Both the position numbers and the translations under genes were made by a program. From assembly GCA_030267965.1 (NCBI GenBank), contig BRYA01001449.1, positions 1-58,473 of the forward strand: a stretch of DNA of 58,473 bases, written 5' to 3'. A model generated the notes under the pieces. The model saw only the letters and a program-made list of their open reading frames with translations, ran no database searches and was not told the DNA's origin. Source of the DNA: Triparma columacea (taxonomy: Eukaryota; Sar; Bolidophyceae; Parmales; Triparmaceae). This document shows, piece by piece, positions 9,110-19,290 of this stretch; position 1 is the first letter of the stretch, and each line of letters begins with the position of its first letter.

Positions 9110-10156
9110 TCACGACCCTGCACGGGGAGCATTAATATACGATACCGTGGCGCATAGCACCGTCGCCGTCCCCGCAACCTTGACCGCGCTCAGCTGCATC
9201 CCGAAGAGCATCCAAGACAGGAAGACTAAGAGGGACGAACAGATCGGCTGGGAGAACTGCTTCAGCACGGCATCACCGTACTTATAGACTGCGTTTATGG
9301 CCAGCCCGATCGACGCGTTGAGGAAAATGAGGAACCACACCGACAGGCTTCCGTATCCGGAGAAGAAGCCCCCGCCGGTCGATGTGAAGAGGTAAATAAT
9401 CAAGTTGATGCAGACCCCCATTGCGTAGAGGATCATGTTCTGCATGGGGAGGGTCATCTTCAGCTCCTTAAGGGCGTTTGCGTTGACGACGCTATTGAGC
9501 GCGCTCCACGCAGTATTTGATCCCATTAGCAAGTAGGAGGAGAAGGTGTATGCAACCTTGCTCGCATCGCAGGAGGCGCTGGTCACTGGAATAAGACCAC
9601 AAATTAGAAGGACTACGCACTTCCATTGCTCGCCACTCAGCTTCTTCTTGTAGACCAGCAGGTTCATGCCAGCGACGAGCATGGGTGACGAGGACTTCAC
9701 CAGGGAGAAGATGCCTGGGTCAGCGACTGACATTATCCAGAACACCATCTGGTTGCACACGGCGTAGGACACGGCGAGGAACGCGTAAGTCTTTATTATA
9801 TGGGCGTCTATGTGGGCCTGTACCTCGCGCCGCGTTGACTGGTATAACTCGCTAAAACTCATTTTAATAGCCCCACCATCTGTTACGTCCTTGGTGTGCA
9901 GGGAGGCCGCCATCAGAAGCTTGATGAACTCCACTATCACCATTGAAGATGCCGTATTATACTCATATCCGCCGTTCGACTGCGAGAACTTGAACATGAG
10001 CTGCGAAAAAACTGACACAACGACGAGGAATAGGAAGGATAAAATCTTTAAATCAACTTTCTGAACCACTTTTGACACTATCGTTTGCTTGGTGGGTGTG
10101 TCGGACGAGGTTTGGTCCGGCGAGTCTTCAAGAAGTGACTGAGATTCGATGTCCAT
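9110..10156 (-). CDS. CMP-sialate-type nucleotide-sugar transporter (SLC35A-like)
   Basis: One exon of 348 residues, starting at the ATG at 10156-10154; an upstream in-frame extension has no support. The protein has about ten hydrophobic segments. The first follows a cytosolic tail with acidic residues (about 40-60), and the pattern FWIMSVADPGIFSLVKSS (about 140) and a final helix near the C-terminus fit nucleotide-sugar transporters of the drug/metabolite superfamily. The order of helices and length match SLC35A members, which exchange CMP-sialic acid or UDP-sugars for the nucleoside monophosphate across the Golgi membrane. The substrate cannot be proven, but the gene beside it makes a CMP-activated sugar acid. 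The start is only 87 bp from the divergent gene at 10244. Confidence 0.85.
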   Translation of the reverse strand: MDIESQSLLEDSPDQTSSDTPTKQTIVSKVVQKVDLKILSFLFLVVVSVFSQLMFKFSQSNGGYEYNTASSMVIVEFIKLLMAASLHTKDVTDGGAIKMSFSELYQSTRREVQAHIDAHIIKTYAFLAVSYAVCNQMVFWIMSVADPGIFSLVKSSSPMLVAGMNLLVYKKKLSGEQWKCVVLLICGLIPVTSASCDASKVAYTFSSYLLMGSNTAWSALNSVVNANALKELKMTLPMQNMILYAMGVCINLIIYLFTSTGGGFFSGYGSLSVWFLIFLNASIGLAINAVYKYGDAVLKQFSQPICSSLLVFLSWMLFGMQLSAVKVAGTATVLCATVSYINAPRAGS

Positions 10157-10243
10157 TGCAGCACATTCAAAAAATAAAAAAGCTTCAAAATTATAAATGC
10201 TATAAATCCCAATAACTGGTTTCCTGTTCGTAGGAACCCCGAG
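10157..10243. promoter_or_regulatory. Short bidirectional promoter region
   Basis: Only 87 bp, AT-rich, separate the divergent ATGs of the transporter (minus) and the type II membrane protein (plus). Any promoter here must serve both genes, or lie inside coding sequence. No motif is named. Confidence 0.4.
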
Positions 10244-12050
10244 ATGGAAGGTACTAGAGCGAGATATGCCCTCGTCCTTTCCGCGTTCCTTATTGTTGTG
10301 CTGTTCTTGAGCAAGTCGGACCACCTGCTGAATGTATATTATAAGCAAGGGTTAATTTTCGGGCATAGTGAGGGGGCACAATTGAGGGGCAATGATACGG
10401 TCTCTGTGAATGACTCGAATGATAGTGAGTCTCCGACATTGGATGACGACGGTTTACCTGTAAATGATGGCGAAGGCGTAGATGACTCAGGTTCCAAAGA
10501 TGAAGATGAAGACAACGTGGCAATAGCCAGATTGCAGTCCTTCCTCAACACTCCAGTTTTCGAGCCTTTTGAGGAAGGGTCGGTCAGCAAGGAATGCATA
10601 GGGAATGAAACTTCTTACGCCAAGTCCATGAAATCAAGGACTGCCATTGTTCTTTCAGGGAAATATACCGGCGGCCACCTAAAGTTCACTCTCGAGTCCA
10701 TCTCAAGGGCCTTTGACACAGACGATATAGAAGTTTTCATTTACGCTCTTTACTCAACTGACGAGGAATTGGAGGACATGGAAAGATTATTTGACTCGAG
10801 ACCATGGATAGTTTCGGTCCTCTTCGAGCGCTGGTCCGATGACTTGCACGCGGAGATAGTATCGGAGGTAATGTCGAACAATGAGGTTAAGGGGGTTAAA
10901 AAAACTTACCCCCCGTGTTGCGTTGCTGGTTGCTGCAACGTTGGATTTCAGGAGTGCAAGGAAAAAATGGAGAAGTGTAAGATTGAAAATCCAGACGGAT
11001 ATCCGGCCATTACATGGAGCTTGGTTAGGGGGTGGCGACTCTCGATGTCGATCTGGGAGCGTTACGTCGTCAAGGTCAGGAAGGGTAATCCTCATCGAAT
11101 AATGTTACGCGCGAGATTGGACTCGGTCTTCCCCACGGTTGACAGGGACGTCGATTGGGGCGGAGAAGCCGCCGACTACATACACAGCGCTGACGAAGTC
11201 GCAGATATTTGGGTACCGTGGGGGGGGAGGGACTTCCTAGCGAATAGCCCGCCCAAGAGGCCACCCTTTACAGACTTTGAGATCAAAATTTTAACGGACG
11301 CCGGAGCATCTCCAACAATGCATCTACAAGATAAGGTCGTGATTGGGAAACCCATGGCGATCGCCAAAGTGTTTAAGGAAATTGGGCTTCACATAGGCGA
11401 CCACGAGTGGAGGACAGACGAATTTGCAGAAGCTATGTTCTGGGAGGCACTGTCAAAGTTGGGATTTGCGGAAGCCAAGGTGAGAGTGAGATTCGAGCTA
11501 GTTGGTTGGTTAAGGGGCTTGCGCATCCGAGCATTAACTTACTTCGCCGCTCCTCGTTTGGAACACGTTACTTTCACGGCAGGTTGGGCGGTTCACATGG
11601 ACTGTCGCTACAGTTCGCAGTATAGGGAGGACATCAACAGACACCCACACTTCCGAAGACGTGTACTTTCACTACAACTGCCTCAGACGGAGGGACAAAG
11701 AAAAGAACTCGGCCGGATTCCCGGGAATGCAGATCAAGAACCTCAACTTGTATGGGTTCCCCTCGTACAACTTTACGTGCAGCTGCAGGAAGGAGTTCCA
11801 ACTTCCTTCTTCTCACCCGCAAAAAAGGAAGGGGCAGAGGCAGACAAACCTCGACATCACCAATGATCTGGATTGCATGGACAAGCCAGAAGTTGCAAAC
11901 GAACTCAAAGCCACTGAAGATATTGTTTACCCACAAGTTTCGGGTCTGAGGTTCTGTGGACCCTTCATGAAAGTCAGACACCACAACAACAAAGTAGAGT
12001 CGCCATATGTTCCGTTCATCAGTGCTAATCCGCTGAGTGACTGGCCGTAA
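10244..12050 (+). CDS. Type II membrane protein, putative glycosyltransferase
   Basis: Two exons, 10244-11479 and 11583-12050, joined in phase 0 across a GTGAGA...CAG intron, give 567 residues. Residues about 8-23 (YALVLSAFLIVVLFLS) are a signal anchor, followed by an acidic Asp/Ser-rich stalk (about 45-85). The lumenal part begins near residue 130 with RTAIVLSGKYTGGHLKF. It contains a Cys-rich patch (CCVAGCC...C...C, about 225-248) and the segment HRIMLRARLDSVF, whose R-x-R-x-D pattern occurs in several uncharacterised glycosyltransferases. Near the end, SEDVYFHYNCL resembles the conserved end of such domains. I cannot place it in a numbered family; the role rests on topology and neighbours. 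Confidence 0.7.
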
Positions 12051-12458
12051 ATATATGTAAATACATGTGAATGAATACGGAGCCATTTTTAGACAAAAAT
12101 TCACCTTCCCACCCTGCTGAGACACCTTCGACGCGCTTGGAATGACAATAAACCGCACCGCGTTTAATTTGCAAAAGGCCTTCGCCAAATTTTGTTATTC
12201 CTCAAGAATGGTATTTTCCATTGGAAATGACAACATTTTAGGAATTCACAAAAGGCTTTTGGCGGTCAAAAAAGGGGTTTTTTTGAGGTCAAACATCTCC
12301 ACACAGTTCATATCTCTCGCAAAAAATGTGCGCTTTAAGAATCTACTGCTACAAGGTGGGGCTATGAGTGAAAAGAGGATGGCGAAAGGGGGGGGGAGAT
12401 TAATATTACACAATATGGAATGGAGCGTTTGCTTGAAGAAAACAAGGGCACTATTCTA
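12051..12458. other. Convergent intergenic region
   Basis: Shared 3' region between two convergent genes. A 123-codon open frame on the plus strand (12142-12513) overlaps the last exon of the minus gene and has no recognisable protein character. I see no other feature. Confidence 0.4.
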
Positions 12459-14787
12459 TTATTGTGTGCAATTTTGTGCTCCCAAACCTTCCCTGAGCAT
12501 TTTGGCTCGGTAAAGTGGGCTAAGCCTGCGAAGTACTTCCCTCCTGCATTGACCGAAGCGGCGAACGGAGGTGGTTAGATTTTTAGTTCTTCGCCCCCAC
12601 TGCTTTTACTTCTCGCCCGTTCTCACCTGTCCTTCACCAGAGGACCGAGCTCCTTCGTCCACTTGAGCATGTTGTCGTGGGTGACCTCGGCCCAGTCGTC
12701 GACTACAACTACTGGGAGACCGGCGTAAGTGTCCTTGCTTGCGAAATGGTTTCCCTCCGAGTCTCTTGAAGGTACAATCGCAATCGCGCCCATCATGAGG
12801 ATCTCGTAAGTCCTGAAGCAATCCACACCGTTCCCGAAGGGGCTCATGGCAAACGCGTGCGACGCAAAATTCTGCCACAGCTGCCAGGAGTGCAGCTGGA
12901 CGAATTTTGTCAGGTCGGGAGCGGCAAAATCGGAGGGTCGCAACCGGATTTGTTCCCAAGCGGCTGTGGCGGGGAGGAGGGTGCGAAGGGTTGGTGATTG
13001 GACATAAAGAAGGACCATTAAGGCCTACTACGCTCCCATTCTCACCTATTCGAGATGGCCTATCACCCCCATCCTTAAAAGACACGTAGGCTTTCATCAC
13101 TCTTTCGTCAAACGGCACAGGGTTCGCAGCTAGCTCCAGCATGGCAGGTGTGAAGGCAAGGATCTCCCTCACGCACATGGCGATGGGAACTGGAACTATG
13201 TTTGTTTTCGCCGGATTTGAGAGCGTCTGGGCTTCCATTGGGCTCTGCTCCACAAAGAGATTGCGCAGCTTCGTCATTCCTTTCAGCTGATCTTCTATAG
13301 AGTCCCTGGTAGTGTTCCAAGGAGTTTTATCACCGTGGCCTAGGTAAAGGTTGTACTCAAGCCCTGCGATGTTGTGAATGCGGGGGGGGAGGGCAGGGGG
13401 GAGTTAGTTGCGTTGTTGGTATTTTAGAGTCACCGTGGTCTCGCTCTATCCTCAATTGCCTCGCCATTCTCACCTCCGTTAGCTTGCAAAATGGCTTCTT
13501 CGATTCGTCTCAAAGAACCGGAGCCGCCGATGGCACGGATTTCCTTGTTCTTCAAAAATACGAGGCAGGGGTATCGAGTTTCACTACATGTAATTTTCCT
13601 TGGAGAAAGGGAAAGCCCTGTACCAGTTGTCCAACAATTTGGATCCGATAACCCAGTCAAATTGTCTAAGGAATGGGATTTGTAGAGTGAAATCGTGCCG
13701 CTTTCCCCATAGTTTAACTGCGACGAGCGATGGGGCGGGGTAGGTAAAACAGCTAGGGTAAGGGAAACAGCTACAGCTTCATGCGAGAAAGGATTCACTC
13801 ACCTCTTTCCTCGAACCTACGATTGCAACCAGCAGTGAATCTCGTAGAAAAAAACATTTCGAGAACGGGGTTCATTGGCTTTTGTGAGGGGTTGCATAGA
13901 TCAGAGGGCCCCCTAACGCCACCTAGCATCATCATGAACTTCCTTGCACCGCTGACCTCGCCGGAACTAACACTACAGCACGAGCTGGGGTTGGAGTTAC
14001 GGCATTAGAATTGTGCAGTGAGCAAAGCGAGTCGCGGGAAGGATTGTATATAGTGCTAATTGGGGTCGCTTCGCTCCTCCCAACGCTGCGGTCCTCATAG
14101 TTAAATTTTTCGTTCCCCCTCTTCTCCCTAACGAATCTCGGCCCCTCACCTCTGATACGCAGCAAGCTCGGAATCCTCAGTCAAGGAAACTTTCTCGACT
14201 GCTCTTCTCCACCTTTCTTTTTGACAGGTCGTCCTGGCATCTGTCTCGTTAGCAGTGCTCGGCATACCCTCTGCAAGAAAGCTCCAAAGCTCGTGTGCGT
14301 GGTCCAAAGCAATTTTCAGGTTCGAGGGGTCTTCATTTACGGAAAGGGACGTATCGATCAGCGATTCAAGCGTCACATTTCCTGTGAGGGAGTAAGGGAT
14401 GGAGGGAGGGAGGGGAGGAGCGAAGCGACGACCGAAGGGAATTAGAACTATGCTGACAGGTATAAGCAATCTCGCCGTAAGAAGTGGGTCGCTCTACATT
14501 CGTCTGTTGCGTCGCCCCTTCGCCCCTCCCACTTTCAGTCCCTCCTCACCAGCAGGCAGTTCCCTGCAGCCCGGATAAATTTCATGCGGGAGGTTGTTGC
14601 GCTTCGAGTTCGAGGGCAGAGTAAACAGGGCGAGCGATCTCGCAAGCTCCTGGGCGCTGCCGAAGACCGTGGCGCAAAGCGTGAAGACGAGCAACCCGAC
14701 GATTGCGAGCTGCTTTTGATGATTGTTTAAGTTTTTTGGGGTATGTAGGGGACGTTCGGGTTCGTCGAATGAAAGTCTAGTTGTCAT
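12459..14787 (-). CDS. Exostosin/GT47-like type II transferase with a one-base frame break
   Basis: Seven minus-strand exons: 14787-14550, 14381-14150, 13984-13803, 13717-13474, 13363-13046, 12963-12627 and 12543-12459. A membrane anchor lies near residues 25-45. Late in the protein, MSPFGNGVDCFRTYEILMMG then IAIVPSRD resembles the donor-binding region of exostosin-type (GT47-like) transferases. All splice phases agree except inside exon 4. The frame entering it reads a convincing protein (QIPFLRQFDWVIGSKLLDNW) and then stops. The frame leaving it, required by exon 5, reads YPCLVFLKNKEIRAIGGSGS. The switch falls at the four-base T run at 13594-13597 (A run on the coding strand), where one extra base would explain it. 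This is either a sequencing error or a fresh pseudogene. Confidence 0.72.
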
Positions 14788-14835
14788 GGGATATATTGGT
14801 ATCGGGGAGGGGGTTCGATGAGCTTGGTTGGTTAA

Positions 14836-14853
14836 AGGAGGCGAGGAAATTGT
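14836..14853. repeat. Fragment repeated at 19255
   Basis: GGAGGCGAGGAAATTGT here recurs exactly just upstream of 19291. Both lie 5' of plus-strand genes of the cluster. It appears to be a scrap of the decayed gene described at 19006-19290. Confidence 0.5.
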
Positions 14854-15046
14854 ACCAACATATTTTTTTTCTGTGTGAAAGTCCCGAAGAAAGGAGAATT
14901 GATGCTATGAAATGTGTTGGTGTGTTACTGTATTCCCTTGAGTGCTCTTTGTTCCTTTTTGCTGAGAAAGCTGATCGATAGGTTCCCCCGTATCTTCCTT
15001 TCCCATCTCACGGCAACGAAAACGTAAGAAGTTGCCAAAGAGAAAA

Positions 15047-16630
15047 ATGGCACTTGGCCAGTTTGTGGTAACCCTTCTTTTTGCTGTCGCCCTCGTGGTT
15101 ATGGTATGCAAATTTCACTATATGTCAATGTCTGGATACGTCGACCAAGGAATACAAGTACAAGTTCTTTCCAACGTAGTGAAGCAGCAAGAATATTTCA
15201 ATACAGCTGAGGAGGCAACCAAACAACATGCACAAAATGGTGCCCCAACAACTCCACAGCGGTACACTCCACCGAATCCTACTCCTACTCCAACCGACGA
15301 GCAGCGTCCCCAATTTCGCGTTCTGTACCTCTGCATAACGTCGGAAAAAATGTTCAGCCACCGAACTTACCATATTTGGCGCACAATCGGTCAGCACATA
15401 AACTCCCGCACCGAGGTCAACAACTCCTTCCTCCGCTTCGTTTCTGACGTACCCACCCAGATGGCCACTTCTGAGGAGGTAAGAATTGGAGGCTAAACTA
15501 TTCTAAAGGGGAAAAGAAGAAAAACTTCAACCCATACAACGTCAACTACGCTACGTACCCACACTCACACCTCTCCACTTTTCATAAAAATGCATTCATA
15601 AAATGCAAACAACAGATTAGCTACCTTCGTGAAGTCCATTCAGTTTCGCTACCCCCTCCAATCCCGTGGATGCCCAACAACATCACCAGCGACTTGATTC
15701 CTGGCGATTTTACAGATTATCATGTTGCCCAACGTCGCTTTCTTGCCTCCGCCATTCGCGGTCACAACGAGGAGGTTCTCCGAGGCACCCCCTGGAGTGG
15801 GAGTAAGAACAACGACAACCTTTGGATTTTCGTTTTCGACGATGACGCTTGGGTCAATGATATTGCAGTTAGGGAGCTCATCGAGAGGAAGTATAGGGAG
15901 GGCACAGCAAGCGAGAGCACGATAACTGGGCAGGTCCAGTTCGATGTTCCGGACGATAACACCAAGTCAAGGTTCATGGGAGGCGGGGGGGGGCTTTATT
16001 CGCCTGCTTGTGTGAGAAATCTCAAAGGGCTCTTTGGGGATGAAAGGTTTCCGCAGATGTTGGATGGCGTAAATGGGTTATATGATATTTTTATGAGTAA
16101 GCTAGTCAATGGGGATGGCATCATTTGGGAGGGACTAGGTAAGGGTTTGGTGGGGGGGAGTGGGAGGGGGAGGGGAAGTTGGGGCGGCGAGAGAGTGCAC
16201 CACGAGAGGGCTTAGGAAGAGGGGAGGTAGCAGCATGCTGCGCCACCCGTCTCATCTAATTTCCCCCGTCCCCCCTTCCCCAGAGGAACAAGGCTTCGGA
16301 ATCGAAATGAAGGGCAACATGGGGAAGCTTGTTGACAACCATGGTTTCCATTCGCAGCCGCCAAATTTTTACGAACAAAAGGAGCCCCTTCATGATTTGG
16401 GCGAGATGCCAGTTTCTTTCCACTCCTTAGACGGACCAAAGCAGAAAGATAGAGGCAAGCGCAAACGATCTGCAGACGCATATCTCGTTTGCGGCGAGTG
16501 CCCGGAGCTGTACACTCAGCTTTACGAGAAGCACTACCTCGGCATCAAGGATTCGAAGAGGTTTGTTGAAGATCGGTTCGTCGAAGATCTATTAGTCGAA
16601 GATGATCGACAACAGCGGCGAGGGGAGTAA
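15047..16630 (+). CDS. Fringe-like (GT31-type) Golgi glycosyltransferase
   Basis: Three exons, 15047-15478, 15616-16138 and 16284-16630, encode about 433 residues; both donors are GTAAG, unlike the GTGAG of most neighbours. Residues about 5-25 (FVVTLLFAVALVVMV) are a signal anchor; a Thr/Pro-rich stalk (about 60-90) follows. The catalytic domain opens with RVLYLCITSEKMFSHRTYHIW and carries the metal/nucleotide-sugar motif FVFDDDAW at 217-223. It is followed by FMGGGGGLYS and, in the last exon, NHGFHSQPPNFY. This order fits fringe/beta-3-glycosyltransferases of GT31. The donor sugar is unknown. The tail repeats FVED, ending in a charged run. A fragment of another gene lies antisense just downstream. 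Confidence 0.78.
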
Positions 16631-16640
16631 ACAAGCGTAA

Positions 16641-16821
16641 ACATTGTGTTCTGCAAAATTCGCTGTACTTGTGAGAGAGGAATAATAGGTGTTATTTTTT
16701 TCCATACAAACAAATTTCTAGAGGCTGGCGGATAGTAGTTCGTTGAAGTGCTTGCACGCAGCTTCGGTTCCCGTGAAGTAGACATTCACGCCGTCTTTTT
16801 CGGGACGATTAGTAAAGACTG
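16641..16821 (-). pseudogene. Duplicated 3' gene fragment, copy A
   Basis: This block of about 180 bp is nearly identical to 19006-19183. On the minus strand both read the same C-terminus, TNRPEKDGVNVYF...LLSASL followed by a stop. Here nothing recognisable precedes it before the start of the methyltransferase gene at 16880, so it is a truncated remnant. I do not recognise the parent protein. Confidence 0.6.
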
Positions 16822-16879
16822 TTATTATTGCCAAAGCAAAGTCAAATCCGATATAAGAAATAAAGCAGATTGAATTGTT

Positions 16880-18901
16880 ATGGGAAGTGACAACTACAAG
16901 CGAGAGCGGGACTGGAAGGGTATGTCACCCTTGGCCCTCATGATTATAGGGATCCTAGTGCTTACCCATTTGATCCCGGATAACATTGAAGATGATTATT
17001 CCAAAGTTTACCTTCGTTCGAACCAGGGGGGGGAGGACCTCTCATCACCTCAGGATATCACTTCGCCTTCTGCAACAGTTGGGAGGTGAGATAACAAGCC
17101 TCGGGGTGGGGCAGGGTGGGGCGGGGGGTGGGTTTAGTATGAAGTATGGGCAAAAAGGCCAAGCAAAGGACCCAACATTGGATGCAACATTAGCCCCCAC
17201 CCCAAACCCCTTCAGCGGTTCGCTTCGCTCACATCCCCCAATGCTGCACTCTCAGCATGGCCTCAAAGCTGTACCAGCCAGCAGTCCGTTATGAGAAAAC
17301 TCATGAGGATCCGGAGCAACGCTTCAGGAGAATTGGCCCTCATGCTGTCGACATGGGGAACAAGTATTTGGAGGAGATCAAGAGTCAGGAGAAGGTGAGA
17401 AAAGGCAAGAAGAAACCGCGGGGCGGGGGTGGGTTTAGTATGAAGAATGGGCAAAAAGGCCAAGCAAAGGACCCAACATTGGACGCAACATTGGACGCAA
17501 CATTGGACGCAACATTAGCCCCCACCCCAAACCCCTTCAGTGGTTCGCTTCTCTCACCGCCCCCTCCCTTCCCCCGCTTCGCTCCCCTCAGGGGCTAGTG
17601 GGAATGAAGAGCGGTCCCCTGGCGGACATTCCTGGCCAAGCTAACGCTGTTGTAGACTATGTTGAGAGGGTCGGATGGGGGAATAGTGATGTCTTTATGA
17701 CACAAGATCAGTCGCACGCTGGGAGTTGCATCTCCTACAACGGGAATTGCAATCTGCATGGAGAAAACCTGCTAGGAAGGTGTTTTTGCATGCCCGGTTG
17801 GACAGGGGATCACTGCGAGGTCGAGTCCACCAAGGTGCCGTGCACTCACAAGGATGATAAGTGCTTCTACTCCCCAGAGGCTGGAGTCTTTGCCATTAGG
17901 TGAGCCAAGCGACGGGGTTGGGGATGATGGGTGGATGATGGGTGAATATTTTGCGCGAAATAAAGAGGGGGAGCGGCTAACGTCTACACCAAACGATCAA
18001 CGACCATCTCACTTCACATTCACGAAACCATTAACAATCTATCTTGCGACTCGCTTCGCTCGTCGCCGAAGCTACTCGAGATGGGAAATGTCCCAGGAGG
18101 CTGAGAAGAGGACCTGGAATTCCTTCTCTGATGGTACTTCGACTTTTGACAGGACAGACGAGCATCTGACAGATTTTGATGATTACAAGCCAGTCGGGGA
18201 GATTGGTGCTAATCTCGGCAATTTCATGGAGGTGGGATCAGGACCTTGGACGCAGTCCTATTGGATGATGCGCTCGAGGCAGTTCAAGGTCGATCGCTAC
18301 GTTGTCCTAGATCCTGGCGTCATCTCCTACGTTGGAAACGTCAGGTCCACCGTCTTTAGGAGGGGGGAAATTCCCGGTTATGAGGGGAAGACTGTTGTCA
18401 TTAATGGCGGAGGAGAGCACCTAGACATCTTCCGCGAGTCTTTCGACACTGTCATGATGGTGAACGGTGAGGAGGGGGGAAACTTAGTGACAGATCACCT
18501 TGCCTACAACGTTAACTCCTCACTCCCACGTTTGCGACTCAACTCCCTCCTTGCCGCATCTTATGCGTGTTCCGCCGCTCTTTCACCCCTACGCAGTGCT
18601 GCAGCACGTTAATAATGCCATTATGCTGCTCAGAAATGTTTATAACTCCCTCAAGCCTGGGGGCTTGATGATCTTCAGTGATTGCTGGATGACTGAGGCG
18701 CAGGAGAGGGAAGGTCCCGACTATAGGTTCTGGCTTGATATCGTTTATCACCCTATCAGGATGAAGAGGGCAGTCTTTGAGCAGTTCTTGCAAGGTTTTG
18801 ATGAGATCTACGACGTTAGAGACCTTGATGCGTACGCGTACAAGGTCAACGGAAGAGACAAACGCGGAACGTACTTTGTTGGGCGAAAGAAGATGTGTTA
18901 A
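16880..18901 (+). CDS. Membrane-anchored EGF-like plus methyltransferase protein
   Basis: Five exons, 16880-17085, 17256-17394, 17592-17899, 18072-18466 and 18597-18901, give about 450 residues with consistent phases. Residues about 16-33 (LALMIIGILVLTHL) form a signal anchor. An EGF-like module spans about 149-187 (C..NGNCNLHGENLLGRCFC then GWTGDHC). It is followed by a class I SAM-dependent methyltransferase: FMEVGSGPWTQSYW (motif I), VDRYVVLDPG, and SLKPGGLMIFSD typical of the Methyltransf_11 group. Anchor, EGF and methyltransferase together suggest a Golgi-lumen enzyme that methylates a sugar or glycoprotein (inferred). Introns 1 and 2 share a long repeat. Intron 3 uses a less usual AAG acceptor. 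Confidence 0.8.
17128..17222 (+). repeat. Repeat in intron 1 shared with intron 2
   Basis: This segment of intron 1 of the methyltransferase gene starts at GGTGGGTTTAGTATGAAG and runs to TTCAGCGGTTCGCT. It matches 17429-17552 almost base for base except for the number of 12-base units TTGGACGCAACA. Confidence 0.85.
17429..17552 (+). repeat. Repeat in intron 2 shared with intron 1
   Basis: Second copy of the segment in intron 1. It is longer because the unit TTGGACGCAACA occurs three times in tandem before the common C-rich end. Confidence 0.85.
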
Positions 18902-19005
18902 GGTAACCATGAAAAACGGGTTTTTAATTCTCTCTGTCCTCCTTTTGGACACGAACACTGAAATGTACGAGAAGTTTGTCAAGGGCAGCGAACTAATCAA
19001 GAGAG

Positions 19006-19290
19006 ACATTGTGTTCTGCAATTCGCTGTACTTATGAGAGAGGAATAATAGGGTTGTTTTTTTCCATACAAACAAATTTCTAGAGGCTGGCGGATAGTAG
19101 TTCGTTGAAGTGCTTGCACGCGGCTTCGGCTCCCGTGAAGTAGACATTCACGCCGTCTTTTTCGGGACGATTAGTAAAGACTGAGACTGCGATCAGGGCT
19201 AAGATGAGCAAAGTGAAGGGAGGTGAAGAGGCAATGAGCTGCTCACCTAGAGATTGGAGGCGAGGAAATTGTCCACCTGAAACAACTTAA
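19006..19290 (-). pseudogene. Duplicated 3' gene fragment, copy B, with an upstream exon scrap
   Basis: The 178 bp at 19006-19183 match copy A (16641-16821). On the minus strand the coding end (TNRPEKDGVNVYFTGTEAAC...) is preceded here by a plausible intron, GTGAGC...GATCGCAG at about 19190-19249, and a scrap of exon containing GACAATTTCCTCGCCTCC. That scrap also occurs at 14836. No start or longer frame exists because the next gene begins at 19291. I read it as the 3' remains of a duplicated gene of unknown family. Confidence 0.55.

Noticed and set aside
12142..12513. 123-codon plus-strand frame
   Set aside because: It overlaps the last exon of the minus-strand transferase, and its protein has no recognisable features.
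17854..18071. Upstream continuation of the methyltransferase frame as coding
   Set aside because: The frame is open through intron 3, but the EGF exon ends at a GTGAGC donor in another phase and the extension looks like intron sequence.
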